From NCBI GenBank assembly GCA_030549335.1, contig CM060197.1, positions 47,953,654-48,017,653 on the forward strand: a stretch of DNA of 64,000 nucleotides. The letters are read 5' to 3'. A model generated the notes under the pieces. The model worked only from the letters and a program-made list of their open reading frames with translations. It was not told the origin of the DNA and made no database searches. This stretch comes from Pontederia crassipes (Eukaryota; Streptophyta; Magnoliopsida; Commelinales; Pontederiaceae). Below are positions 1 through 10,499 of this stretch, one piece after another (the first letter of the stretch is position 1; each line of letters begins with the position of its first letter). A program made the translations under genes and the position numbers.

Positions 1-71
1 TTCATGTACTTAAGTTAAGTATTACTTATTCATGTTATGAATTAAGTTAAGTAGTACTTAAGTTAAGTATT

Positions 72-128
72 ACTTGAAACATGTGATTTTGGACTTAATT
101 CGTAAGTTCAAAATCACACGTTTCAAGT
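72..128. repeat. Imperfect palindrome (hairpin) upstream of the TNP2-like exon
   Basis: Arms at 72-97 and 103-128 pair over 26 bp with about two mismatches around a 5-base loop. The arms begin ACTTGAAAC and end GTTTCAAGT. It lies in non-coding sequence of the CACTA element just before the first recognisable transposase codons. The bases before it (1-70) contain short direct repeats of an AAGTTAAGTA-type motif. Confidence 0.7.
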
Positions 129-152
129 ACAAGAAATTTCTTACTTGGCTTA

Positions 153-1567
153 ATGTTCTTCGTTACAGAAATGATAAAGCCAGATCGTAGTTGGATTCGT
201 CGTTGGAAGGATAAACATGACGTGATAACTGAAGAATATAAGGATGATGTTGATGAATTCATTAATGTGGCATATCAAAATGAAGGTGTTGCTTCTTCAT
301 ATGGCGAAATCTTATGTCCATGCCGGAAGTGCAAATGTTATCAGTGGAAAGTAAGATATGATGTGCAGAAGGATTTATATTACAACGATTTCTTACTTAC
401 ATACACCAATTGGTTCTTTCATGGCGAAGAAAGATGGGCTAAAGAAATAAGTAATGTAGATACCGTTGTGGGCAACTCGAGCAATCCGTATAGGGACATG
501 ATACGAGATGCAATGTTAGGAGAAAATGTTGGCGAAACATCGATTGAAGAAGACCCGAATCCTTCAGCTTCTAAGTTTTATAATCTTCTCGAAGAGGCAG
601 ATGAACCTTTATGGGATGGATGCGTGAAGCAAACTACACTTTCTGCAGTGGCACAACTAATGAACCTAAAATCAGAATTTAATATGAGCGAAAGTTGTTT
701 TGACCGGATGCTTGCCATTATTAAGAGTATGCTTCCAGTTTCCGAGAAATTACCGGGAAATTTTTACAAGTGCAAACAGTTGATGAGAGATTTAGGGTTG
801 GAATATCAGAAGATTGATGCATGCTGCAATCATTGCATGTTGTACTACAAGGAAAACAACTCACTTATGTTGTACTACAAGGAAAACAACTCACTTACTG
901 CGGCGTCATAGTCAATGGATATCGGTTCCATACAGAAGAATATAGCCGACAACGTTCAACTATTAATAGCGGCATATGTGTTCTAGGAAGCATGTACGGG
1001 AACGATGACTTTGATTACTACGGTGTTATAGAAGACATCCTAGAATTATCTTATTTGGGAAAATCTAATAAACTCGTGGTGCTAAAATGTCGTTGGTTCG
1101 ATCCAGAGAAAGGAGTTTGGATCGATCAAAAGTTTAAATTGGTGGATATTAACCCTCGATCGAGACTTCAGTCATACAATCCATTCATATTGGCGGAACA
1201 AGCACAATAAGTGTACTACACTAAGTATCCATCGAAAAGAACCAAGGATGAATGGTGGGCATCATGCAAGGTGAGGAGTAGACTATTCTTAGCAGAAACA
1301 ATGGTAGATGAGAATGAAACATCATCCGTACACAATGATGTGCCCATGGATGATTACTATCAAGAAGATAGAGTGAACGAGACGATTGATGTGGCCGATG
1401 GAGTTGAGAATTTTCATTTGGTCGATGACGCTGAGCCAATGGAAGAGTTCAATTCAAATGACCTATTGGATGTGAACTTCGATAATTTCATTGATGATGA
1501 CTCGAACCAAGATTATAGCGACGATGATGAAGATGATGAAAATGACTCAGAATACGAAATAAGCGAA
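153..1567 (+). pseudogene. TNP2-like CACTA transposase, internally deleted
   Basis: The first block (153 to about 835) matches the N-terminus of plant TNP2 transposases. It has the W-[IV]-R start of the transposase-associated domain, the CPCRKC zinc-ligand motif near residue 55, and then the beginning of the Transposase_21 domain up to the NHC-MLYYKEN motif. The catalytic core that should follow is absent. After a 30-bp tandem duplication (837-896) the reading shifts frame and resumes with the C-terminal DUF4216-type domain (NGYRFHTEEY, DYYGVIEDI, CRWFDP motifs, about 905-1200). A stop, TAA where CAA is expected, sits at 1208-1210. Beyond it the same frame runs on to the usual acidic Asp/Glu-rich tail ending at 1567. 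Full-length proteins of this family are far longer, so well over half is missing. This copy cannot make active transposase. Confidence 0.85.
837..896 (+). repeat. 30-bp tandem duplication at the transposase deletion junction
   Basis: Two identical 30-bp units start at 837 and 867, each encoding MLYYKENNSL. They lie exactly where the TNP2 core is missing and the reading frame changes, which suggests the duplication formed during repair of the deletion. Confidence 0.85.
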
Positions 1568-1666
1568 TGAATCTCGTAGTTATTCTAATGACATAAGATT
1601 TTTATTTTTTTAAAAGTTATATATGGTTATTTTTAATAATAGAAGTTTCTTTCTTTTTTTTCAGTC

Positions 1667-3857
1667 ATGGTTACTAGGGGTCGAGCATCTGGGTCATCTC
1701 GCTCTTCTAGGCGTTCACTCCAGATGAGTCAGCCATCACAACCATCATGTAATATATTTATTGTGAGCTACTTATTTATAGTTGATTATAATAGTTAAAT
1801 TCCTTTTTTAATAATATCAGTTCCTCCGTCGCCGACGGGGCACGTAGCTGGATCGTCACATAGTAGGCGATCCATTGGTATGTCTGCTCAGCGTATCACT
1901 CTAGGTACGTGACACATTTTGGGCAATAGACAGTAGGAGATAGAGTTATTTAAATATTTTGCTTTTGTGACAGTTGCTCCACTGTCGACGGAGAACATAG
2001 TCGGTACGTCTCGATCGCACGACCACGATCGTCATGTCACACCAGGTTATTTTTTATATATTACTTAATTTTATGTAGGAGCCAAATTTTATGTATTTTC
2101 TTGTGATGGCAGTTGCTACCCCACCGCCACCGCCGAGAATACCAGACGCTTCACCACAATCTAGCGTTGGCGAGCGACATCTTACGCCAGGTGATATATT
2201 TATTATTATTGACATTTCTCAATTAATTATATTAATTATTTTTTAATAATGTCAGTTACTGATACTGATCATGCGGTACACATCAATCGAGGTGAGAACA
2301 TTACTGTATATCTATCAATTATCACAATTTTAATTTGGTATGACACTAATGATTTATTATGTATTAGGGCCCGTAGCTGATGTCGGACCTTCACAGCCTA
2401 CCCCAGCTATACGGGATGATGATTCCTCTTCGAGTAATGAAGATGGGTTACACGATAATGGGGTGGTCACTGTGAATAATATTGCTCGACCGTAAGTTAA
2501 ATAAGTTGTACAAATTTTGTTATAGTTTTGGTTATCATTGAAAATTAATTCTTCTTTGTAATTGGTAGCACTACTTTCTTACCCGCTAGTATCGTGCGGG
2601 ATGTCAGTGCTCTCGTTCTTTCCCACTTGCCGAAAGGGGCAGGATCCTGGAAAGATGTCCCAATTCAAGTGCGATATGACATCTTTCGAGCCTTTACGGT
2701 ACGATCTTCTATTTGGGTTACATAATTCGACTTATATTTATTTTAAAATTACTAAGTTTTAACGTTCTATTTGTAGGAGGCAAATTAGTTTCATCCGGAT
2801 CTTAGTTTAGGGACGATCCGGAGAGCTTTTGAGGAGGTCACTGCGAAACACCTCTGAAATCGATTATACAAGTTTCGCAAGGTCGTCACGTCCGCCGGCC
2901 TCACTTTGGAGCAGGGCATACAAAGATGCCCAAGATATATTAGGCGCTCAGTTTGGGAGTCCCTCTGTAGGAAGTGGTAAGTATGTATACTTTTACATTA
3001 TTTTTATGAAAATTATAGTTTTTTGAAAGTGTAAGTATTTGATGTTCACAAAGGATGGATGAACGATGGCAAAGGAAGTCGGAAAAGGCAAGAGTTAACC
3101 GACTTTCGAAGCCCGAGGCCCACATCCACACAGGGGAATCGATGCGATTTGACGAGCATCGACGGCGCATGGTAATTTACATATAAATTCAATTAATCAA
3201 ACTTTTGACTTATACTTATGTTATCAAATTTGAAACTTTATTGTAGGAGGAGAAAGAAGGCGGTCCCGTAGACTTTCGTGTGGTCTATGAGGCCACGCAT
3301 AAGAGCCGGAAGACAAACGACTTAGTCATGCCCACTGCTCGTAGGCTTCTGGTAAGTCTCATGATATGATCATTTGGTTGTTGACGTTAGTGCAATATTT
3401 TTTAAATACACAACGTTTAAATTTTTTAGGATGAGTATAATGCAAAAATGGCTGAAAAGTATGGAGATGATCCGAGTACTCAGCCACCAGGTAATGTTTC
3501 TTCGTCGGTTTAGTCATGTTTTTAATTTACATGATTCTTGATATATAATTTATATATTATATGATTTTATAATTTTTTTATTTCATAGAGGACCCTACTG
3601 TTTGGGAAGAGGTGGCCGGCACGACACGAGGGAGATACTTGTGTGGCCTCGACACAACCGCTCAGATACCTAGGAGGATCGGAGGATATGCAGGAGGTGC
3701 ATCTGCTCTGAGCTCATCCGCTGCACCTGATCTGACGTAGCTATCACAACAGCTATCGCAGCAATTATCGGAGCAGATATCGCAGCAGGTGTCACAGCAG
3801 TTGTCGCAGCAGTTGGGTCCTCTATTGCAGGCGATTCAGGGATTGATCCCGATGTAG
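1667..3857 (+). pseudogene. TNPA-like second gene of the CACTA element (Transposase_24 type), decayed
   Basis: A multi-exon gene is visible as short coding blocks, each preceded by a pyrimidine-rich AG acceptor and followed by GT. Examples are 1667-1754 (starts MVTRGRASGSS, just after TTTTTTTTCAG), 1822-1907, 1973-2046, 2111-2190, 2368-2491, 2567-2699, 2778-2981, 3051-3173, 3247-3351, 3430-3490 and 3588-3857. The 5' exons encode a Ser/Pro-rich leader. The central exons carry the plant transposase (PF03004-type) motifs FHPDLSLGTIRRAFEEV, NRLYKFRKVV, FDEHRRRM and YEATHKSRKT. The last exon encodes a Gln/Ser/Leu coiled-coil repeat of LSQQ units ending in a QAIQGLIP motif. In-frame stops in the 2778-2981 exon and before the LSQQ repeat (TAG where CAG is expected) show it is dead. 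Exon borders are my reading of splice sites and may be off by a few bases. Confidence 0.75.
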
Positions 3858-4195
3858 AATCCATCCCCGCGAGGCCATGGACCGAGCACGTCTGGGTCGA
3901 ACATCCGGAATGATAACAATAACTTACAAACCTAGGATAGAAAACAAACTATGCATTTGTTACTTATAGACTTAAACATACATATAGTTTGTTAGTTCGG
4001 TTTAGTAGTTTTCGTATTCTTATGTTATATATTATGCCTGTGATAGTTTTATATTGCCTGTAATGATTTTATATTTCCTGTGATGATTTTATATTATCTA
4101 TGATGCTTTTATATTGCCTGTGATGAATATCAATGCATTTTGAGATGCATTATAAATTGTATGGCGTGGGAAGGGAAAAAATGAGGCTGGGGCGG
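3858..4195. other. CACTA 3' untranslated spacer
   Basis: No coding sequence is seen. A short degenerate direct repeat of a TGATGATTTTATATTGCCTG-type unit (about 22 bp) occurs four to five times at 4030-4135, and is probably part of the 3' untranslated region of the TNPA-like gene. Confidence 0.6.
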
Positions 4196-4657
4196 ATAAA
4201 AAAAAATGTACATGTAGCGACACCATAGCGTCTCATTGGCGTCTAAATGCATGTCGACGCTAATTTAGATATATCGCACTTCGCGTCATCTTAGTGTCTC
4301 ATTGGTGACAAATGCATGATCATATTTGCGTTAATCTAGCGCCTAATTTAGCCGCACGTGGGCGCCGGAAGGGCGTCTCAGGTCTACCGCACCTTGCGCG
4401 TCGACTTAACGACGCGGTCCTGCTTCGCGCAGCCCCAAACATCGCGTCTTAATACTGTTGATATAGCGTTAATATGTGGTGCTAGTTGCGTCTCAACATC
4501 TTTGACTCTAGTGCGACGCCACTAGCCACCCAGTTCCAACGTCTCAATTTTGCGGCGCTAGTTAGACGCGAAGGAGACACTCTTGACAACAGAGACGTAA
4601 TAGCGCCTCCCTAGCGTCTCCGACTTTGAGTCGCTAATTGCCAATTTTCTTGTAGTG
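4196..4657. repeat. CACTA sub-terminal repeat region and terminal inverted repeat
   Basis: This GC-richer stretch holds many copies, in both orientations, of short motifs built on GCGTCTC / GAGACGC and TAGCGCC / GGCGCTA. It ends in the terminal repeat at 4645-4657. Sub-terminal arrays like this are the binding sites of the element's TNPA-type protein in characterised CACTA elements. No binding data can be read here. Confidence 0.8.
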
Positions 4658-4660
4658 TAC

Positions 4661-5597
4661 AGATGGACTTCTTGGTAGTATAGCATATGTTTCTGAAGCA
4701 TCAGATGTTTGGAAAGATCTATGTGAGAGATTTGATTCTATCAGTGCATCACGAGTGTAACATTTACATAGAGAAATTGCTGCTCTATCTCAAGGTTCTT
4801 TAGGAGTTACTGAATATCACACGAAGCTCAAGATGTGTTGGGAAGAGCTATTTGTTGTGCTTCCTTCCCTGGGCATAATAAATCCTGAAAATGTTGCTTA
4901 TTTTCAGCAATTGAAAGTGTTTCAATTTCTCATGGGTTTAAACGAGTCATATGCTGTTATTAGGTCTCAGATTATATTAATGAGGCCATTTCCTCTTGAA
5001 AATCAAGTTTATGCAATGATTTTGGAGGAGGAGCAACAAAGAAAGATAAGTTCCTATTCGACAAATCATAGTTTGGTAAATTCAGTTGTTGCTGTTCCAG
5101 ATGCCAACATGGTTTATCAGAATCAGAATTCAGGATTGTTACAATCACAAAAAGGAAAGAAGAATAAAAATGTAATATGTGATTATTGTCATAAACCTAG
5201 ACACATCAAGGCAAATTGTTATCGTATTGTTGGTTATCCACAAGGATTCAAGTTCACCAGAAATAAGACTTATGCAAATGCCAATGCAGCTCAAACTGAT
5301 GTTATGAATTCACCTGTGGATCTTCATCTTCAGGATATCAATACAGCATATGCAAATTCAGCAAGCTCAGCTGATATTAAGAACATAGAAAATGCTCAAG
5401 TGCCTCGAATTACTGGACATCAGTATCAACAGATATTGAAAATCCTTAATCAGCATTCAACTTCTGCAGATGCTATGGCCAACATAGCAGGTAATGAGCT
5501 GTTTCATTTCCCATTCTCTACAGCAAGCTGGATAGTTGACTCTGGAACTTCAAATCATATGGTTTCAGATCGGAAGTGTTTTTTTGATCTTCAGTAG
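4661..5597 (+). pseudogene. Copia gag and start of protease, broken
   Basis: The reading starts mid-gag right after the CACTA end. An in-frame TAA lies near 4758, then frame is kept to 5597. The gag domain (UBN2/Retrotran_gag type) is followed by one zinc knuckle at about 5179-5220 (C-x2-C-x4-H-x4-C, with Arg in place of the usual Gly before His). The aspartic protease starts with the active-site motif WIVDSGTSNHM near 5530-5565, so the catalytic DSG is intact. A TAG stops the frame at 5595-5597, and another stop lies near 5642. In an active element this region makes the capsid and the protease that matures it. Confidence 0.85.
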
Positions 5598-5654
5598 CTA
5601 AATCAAGCAAAACAGGTTAAACTACCTAATGGAAATATGTCTTAGATCACTCAT

Positions 5655-8600
5655 GTGGATGTCTGTGCAATGAACTCCCAACAAAGCTTGTGTGATGTCT
5701 TATATGTACCTGAATTTCAGTATAATATGTTATCAGTGTCTAAACTCACAAGTGAGCTATTTTGTGCAGTCGTCTTCTATCCTGACTTCTGCCTTTTTCA
5801 GGACCTTTACAATGGGGCAATCAAGGGGATTGGTAAGCAGCTTAATGGGTTGTATTTTTTGCTCACTAGAGATGTTGTGGAAGTGAAGCCTTGTGGGGTT
5901 AATGCTGCTGCAACTGCATTAGACAGTAGTGCTATTCTTTGGCATCATAGATTAGGACATGTTCCATTTGCTAAACTGAAAACTATTGATTCTTTGAAAA
6001 TCAATGGCTCAATGTTTCAGGCTCGACATTGTTCTGTATGTCATATGTCTTGACAAACAAGACTGCTTTTCCCTTCTAGTAATTCTACTTCTAAATCTTG
6101 TTTTGATTTAGTTCACATGGATGTATGGGGTCCATATAGAGAACAAACATATGATGGTTATCATTTTTTTCTTACGATAATTGATGACTTTAGTCACATG
6201 ACCTGGGTTTTTCTGCTTAAATTTAAAAGTGATGCTGGGCTATATTTGCAAAGTTTTATTAATCTAATAGAGACACAGTTTCAGTCAAGAATCAAGGTTA
6301 TCAGAACAGATAATGGATCTGAATTCACTAATATGGCTTGCAAATCATTTCTATCCAATAAAGGCATTGTTCATCAAACATCTTGTATTTACACACCTCA
6401 ACAAAATGGGGTGGTGGAACGTAAGCATTGCCATATCCTTGAAGTAGCTCGGTCACTTAAATTTCAAAGTAATCTGCCAGTGCAATTTTGGGGCGACTGT
6501 ATTCTTACTTCTATTAATATCATCAACAGTCTACCATTATCAGTACTGCATGGTCAGAGTCCTTTCAAGCTACTATTTGGAATTGAGCCTAGTTTTGATC
6601 ATTATCGTGTGTTTGGTTGCCTATGCTATGTTTCTCACCTGAATTGTTCTGATAAGTTCTCTCCTCGAGCTTCTCCTGCTATGTTCTTGGGATACTCTTC
6701 GACTCAAAAAGGATATAAAGTAATGGATCTCAAGAGTGGGCAATTCTCAGTCAACAGGGATGTTCATTTTTATGAAAATATTTTTCCTTATTCTAATCCT
6801 GCTGATTACAATCTTTCTACCAAAGAGAGTAATTCACTGCAAGTGTCTCCATACTCTGGTCTTTATGATGAATCCTTTCTTCCTTATCAAAATTTGCCTT
6901 CTGATAATTCTGTTTCCTTGCCTGCTTCGACTTCATCTTCTCCTTCTGATAATGCTCCCAATGCTCCCTCTTCTGAGGTAGTTCCTTCTGTTATGTGTCA
7001 ACGACCTCGGCGACAAACTAAACCACCAAATTGGTTGCATGACTATGTCACTAATGCTTCTTCTGTTGCTCATCCTATCTCTGATCAGATTCAGTACACT
7101 CATTTACCTTATCATTATCAGGCCTTTTTGGTCAGTCTTAATGCTCTTTGTGAACCCTCTAGTTTTAAGGATGCTGCACGAGATCCACATTGGATAGAGG
7201 CCATGAAATATGAGATGGATGCATTACAGTCCAATCACACTTGGGAGGTTGTTCCTTTACCTCCTAGAAAGAAGGCTATAGGCTGCAAACGGGTCTATAA
7301 AATCAAACTTAATTCTTCTGGTCATGTCGAGAGGTATAAGGCAAGGCTTGTGGCAAAGGGCTTTACACATCTTGAGGGTATCGATTATAAGGAGACTTTT
7401 TCTCCTGTTGCCAAAATGACCACTATCAGGTGTTTGCTATCTGTTGTTGCTAAGCATTTTTGGCCCCTCTTTCACCTTGATATTAATAATGCATTCTTGA
7501 ATGGCGACTTGTTTGAAGAAGTCTATATGCACCTGCCTCCAGGCTTTTGCAGTCCGGGGGAGAATTCTACTAATTTAGTATGTCGACTGCAAAAGTCTCT
7601 TTATGGTTTAAAGCAGGCCTCCAGACAGTGGAATCTCAAGCTGACTGAAGTATTACTAGCAGCTGGTTATGAGCAAAGTCGATTAGACTACTCTATGTCT
7701 AATAAACGTTGGCAAAAAGATCTAGTTGTTCTTCTAGTATATGTGAATGACATTGTGGTTACAAGAAGTAATATGAGACTGATACAAGAAGCAAAAGAGG
7801 TTCTGTTTACACACTTCAAGCTTAAGGATCTTGGGCAATTGAAGTTTTTCTTAGGATTGGAAGTGTTAAGAAATGAGCAGGGGATTATCCTGAATCAAAG
7901 GAAGTATTCGCTTGATCCTATTGTTGATGTGGGAGTTTCAGGTGCTAAGGTTGTACATGTTCCTCTAGATCAGTGTTCAAAGTTAACGTCTGTTGAGTAT
8001 GATGATTTGGTAGGAAAGAGTGCAGGTGACACAAATAATATTTTATAAGATGCAACGGTCTATCAACGACTTGTTGGATGACTGATCTATCTTACCATCA
8101 CTCGGCCAGACATAGCATTCTTTGTGCAACATCTCAGTCAATTTATGCAATGTCCAAAAAATTCTCACATGGAGGCAGCTCTACGGGTTGTAAGATATCT
8201 GAAAGAAGAACCGGGTAAAGGAGTCTTCTTCTCTGCAACTCCTAGTACAAAGCTGCACGGCTACTGCGATGCAGACTGGGCAGCATGCATACATACGAGG
8301 CGATCAGTAAGTGGGTATTGTGTCAAATTAGGATATTCTCTTATCTCGTAGAAATCAAAGAAGCAGCCTACTGTGTCTCGATCTTCTGCTGAGTCAGAAT
8401 GCAGGAGCATGGCTAGTTTAGTAACAGAACCGGTATGGTTGGAGCGACTATTGACAGAATTAAGAGTTCAGATTCAGCGTCCTATTAACATTGAATGTGA
8501 CAACAAAGCTGCACTACATATCGCCAACAATCCCATTTTTCATGAGAGAACGAAGCATATAGAGGTGGATTGTCATTTCATTCGGGACAAGGTTGTCGAG

Positions 8601-8729
8601 AAAGTAATTGAGCCATGTCATGTCCCTTCAGCAAAGCAGTTGGCAGATGTTTTTACAAAAGTTTTGAGCATCAAACAACATCAATATTTGGTATCCAAAC
8701 TAGGCATGAATAATGTTTATCATGTCTAG
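5655..8729 (+). pseudogene. Copia pol (integrase, reverse transcriptase, RNase H), several stops
   Basis: The zinc-binding GAG-pre-integrase domain (WHHRLGHV...CSVCH) ends in a TGA at 6051-6053. The integrase core follows, with catalytic residues in IDDFSHM, RTDNGSEF and QQNGVVERKH. The reverse transcriptase has LDINNAFLNGD and KSLYGLKQASRQW, but the YVDD catalytic box reads YVND (7739-7750), which would destroy polymerase activity. Stops follow at 8046-8048, in VG*LIYLT, and at 8349-8351 (TAG where Trp is expected). RNase H continues to 8729 with DADWA, SSAESE and the C-terminal ADVFTK motif. Lineage within Copia was not decided. Confidence 0.9.
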
Positions 8730-8741
8730 TTTGCGGGGGAG

Positions 8742-8935
8742 TGTTAAACATTGTCTGATATGTATGTTGAACTGTATTTTATACAAGCTATAGAATATGA
8801 CAAAACGCTTATAGGTTTTTTCGTTATTACTGTAGCAATGAACTCTGCGTACAGCATATAAATACCAGCCATGACTCACGACTTGCGTGGAGTCTTTTTC
8901 TGGCCAATTCCTCTCTATTTCTTGTTTTCTCGTCA
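8742..8935 (+). repeat. 3' LTR of the Copia element, about 194 bp
   Basis: It starts TGTTAAACA directly after the polypurine tract and ends ...CGTCA at 8935, where sequence homologous to the 3' flank of the other protease genes (TACTACGTACG...) begins. A TATAAATA box at about 8859-8866 is the likely promoter. No 5' partner is in the window, so the right border rests on the TG...CA rule and on homology of the flank. Confidence 0.75.
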
Positions 8936-8974
8936 GTACTACGTACGTAGCATGCATATCGATTTAAGTCAACT

Positions 8975-10493
8975 TCAAATGATTGGGTAGGAAGGTGTAA
9001 TGGCGATGCCGCAGAGTCCATACGAGGCGGACACATCCCTTTCCAACCTCATGTAGTCGCCTTCCCCCCACTTCGTGTTCTTGATCAGCCAGTAATTGGT
9101 GCCATCGTCGGCCGTGCCATAGCCCACCATCGTGACAGCGTGGTTCATATGACCCCGCAGGGCCCCATGAGGATGCCGCTTTTGTATTTCTGGAAGGCTT
9201 TCCCATAGGCGTCTTGCCGACGGACTCCGGCTGATTGGCCACGGCCTGAAGAAGGGCGGTCTCATCATTTGGAGTTACGCGCTCGTATAAGCATCGCTAT
9301 TGCAGGTCCCGTCAGCTGCCACGTAAGGGTAGTCGGAGTGTGTCCATTTTGGAGGATGAATTTGAAGGCTTTGACCATGTTGCCGCCATGACAGCCGTGG
9401 TTGGTCGTATCGCAGTCCAACAGCTTCTGCTCCGATAGCGAGATAAGATTTCCCGTTTGTGTAAGGCCCCAAGGTGAAAGGATCAAAGGAGAGAAGATTA
9501 GTCTCGCATGAACAAAACACGGAGGATGTCATGGGCTTATAAGTGACATCCTCCTTTACCTATTAAGACGCGTTTTAAATTCGTGCGGGCCTAAGGTCCA
9601 AAACGAACAGTATTTTGATGGAGCTAGGGGTGTTACAAAAGGTATCGGAACCTATCTCATGTGCTCATTTGAACCATGTGGGAAACGAACCCGATCCACG
9701 GGCCACTCAACGAGGACGTTGAGTCCCAAAGGGGGGTGATTGTAAGGCCCTAAAGTGAAAGGATCAAAGGGGAGAAGATTAGTCCCACATGGACAAAATA
9801 CGGAGGAGGTCATGATCTTATAAGTGGCATCCCCTTTACCTATTAAGACGCATTTTAAATTCGTACGGACCTAAGGCCCAAAATCAATAATATCTTGACG
9901 GAGCTAAGGAGTGTTAGAGTTTGGATCTTGACGATGCCCTCCATTGCCGCTACAGCAGAGAACGCCCAGCAACAACCTGTTTAATTTTACTGGCCATTTC
10001 ATACGATAGATCGAATACACGCATGCCAATCAGAGACAACAGAAGGCAGTAGCAGGACGCGTGAGCGAAGGACGGTCTACTTACCACATGAATGTTGACT
10101 CTTGACGGGAGTCACCACCCGAGGGCTCTCCAATCCACCTCCGACTGTGACGCACCGAAATTGGCATACCTGAAGGCCGCGGTCGCATTGGTCACAGCAG
10201 CAGCAGCAGTGGTGGAGGGCGTGAACCCAGTGTACTTGGCATTGAAAGATTCGATGTATTCGACGTTCGCCGAGAAGATCTTGAGCCGGCGATCCTTCTC
10301 CGCTGCGTCCTTGTACACGCGCCCGTACTGCTGCATCCACTGCTCGTGGCGAGCCTTGGTCGCGGACAGTTCATCAGGGTGGATCTGCCTACCACCGACA
10401 GCACCGCACGGGGCATCCATGAGGGCCAGCACTACAAAATAACGCCGCCGCTAAGCATTTGAATGAAGTAGCAGCAGCAGTGGTAGACGCCAT
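8975..10493 (-). pseudogene. CP1: papain-like cysteine protease pseudogene, split by a TRIM element
   Basis: Same two-exon layout as CP2-CP6. The exon 1 equivalent is about 10085-10493, the intron 9977-10084, and the exon 2 equivalent 8975-9976. Four kinds of damage are visible. (1) One extra T in the signal-peptide codons shifts the frame and leads to a stop. (2) About 75 bp encoding the end of the I29 inhibitor domain is missing, so the reading jumps from ESFNA to KYTGF, with a short GCATTGA/GCGTTGA homology at the joint. (3) A 459-bp TRIM sits in exon 2. (4) Small indels in exon 2 break the frame, and the NSWG motif around the active-site Asn is altered to NTKWG. The Gln-x-x-Ser-Cys-Gly motif and the His of MNHAV survive. 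The frame and deletion evidence is direct. Confidence 0.93.
9460..9918. mobile_element. TRIM (terminal-repeat retrotransposon in miniature), complete, 459 bp
   Basis: Two direct repeats of 178 bp (9460-9637 and 9741-9918) both start TGTAAGGCCC. The left ends in TTACA, the right in a mutated TTAGA. Between them are only 103 bp. A primer-binding-like stretch (GGTATCGGAACC, 9641-9652) sits just after the left repeat, and a purine tract (AAAGGGGGG, around 9728-9736) just before the right one. GTTTG flanks it on both sides (9455-9459 and 9919-9923), a perfect 5-bp target duplication. Removing the element and one GTTTG restores the exon sequence seen in CP2-CP6. No coding capacity is seen, and I see no 5S rRNA-like segment, which argues against the Cassandra family. 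Confidence 0.93.
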
Positions 10494-10499
10494 GGATGT

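Larger units (their letters stand above)
1..4657 (+). mobile_element. CACTA (En/Spm) DNA transposon, 3' part; 5' end lies left of the window
   Basis: The right end is seen directly: TTTTCTTGTAGTG at 4645-4657 is the inverse of the classic CACTACAAGAAAA terminal repeat. It is preceded by about 450 bp of sub-terminal repeats. Inside are two decayed genes in the usual CACTA order, a TNP2-like transposase (153-1567) and a TNPA-like second gene (1667-3857), both plus strand. Immediately right of the end, Copia gag coding sequence starts in mid-reading-frame, so this element is inserted in that Copia. The first three bases after the end (TAC, 4658-4660) may be one half of a 3-bp target duplication, but the left copy is outside the window. 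Several in-frame stops and a large internal deletion of the transposase make it non-autonomous. Confidence 0.9.
4658..8935 (+). mobile_element. Ty1/Copia LTR retrotransposon, 5' part displaced by the CACTA insertion
   Basis: Domain order is gag, protease, integrase, reverse transcriptase, RNase H, which is the Copia order. A purine-rich primer site (TTGCGGGGGAG, 8731-8741) lies directly before an LTR that starts TGTTAAACA at 8742. The CACTA element interrupts gag, so the 5' LTR and gag start lie left of the window. All long reading frames carry stops. The 3' LTR ends at about 8935, only about 40 bp from the CP1 stop codon, so this Copia landed in the 3' flank of that protease. Confidence 0.9.

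Noticed and set aside
9460..9918. Cassandra-type TRIM with 5S rRNA promoter
   Set aside because: The LTRs lack a visible 5S rRNA-like segment (boxes A and C), so the element is called a TRIM without family.
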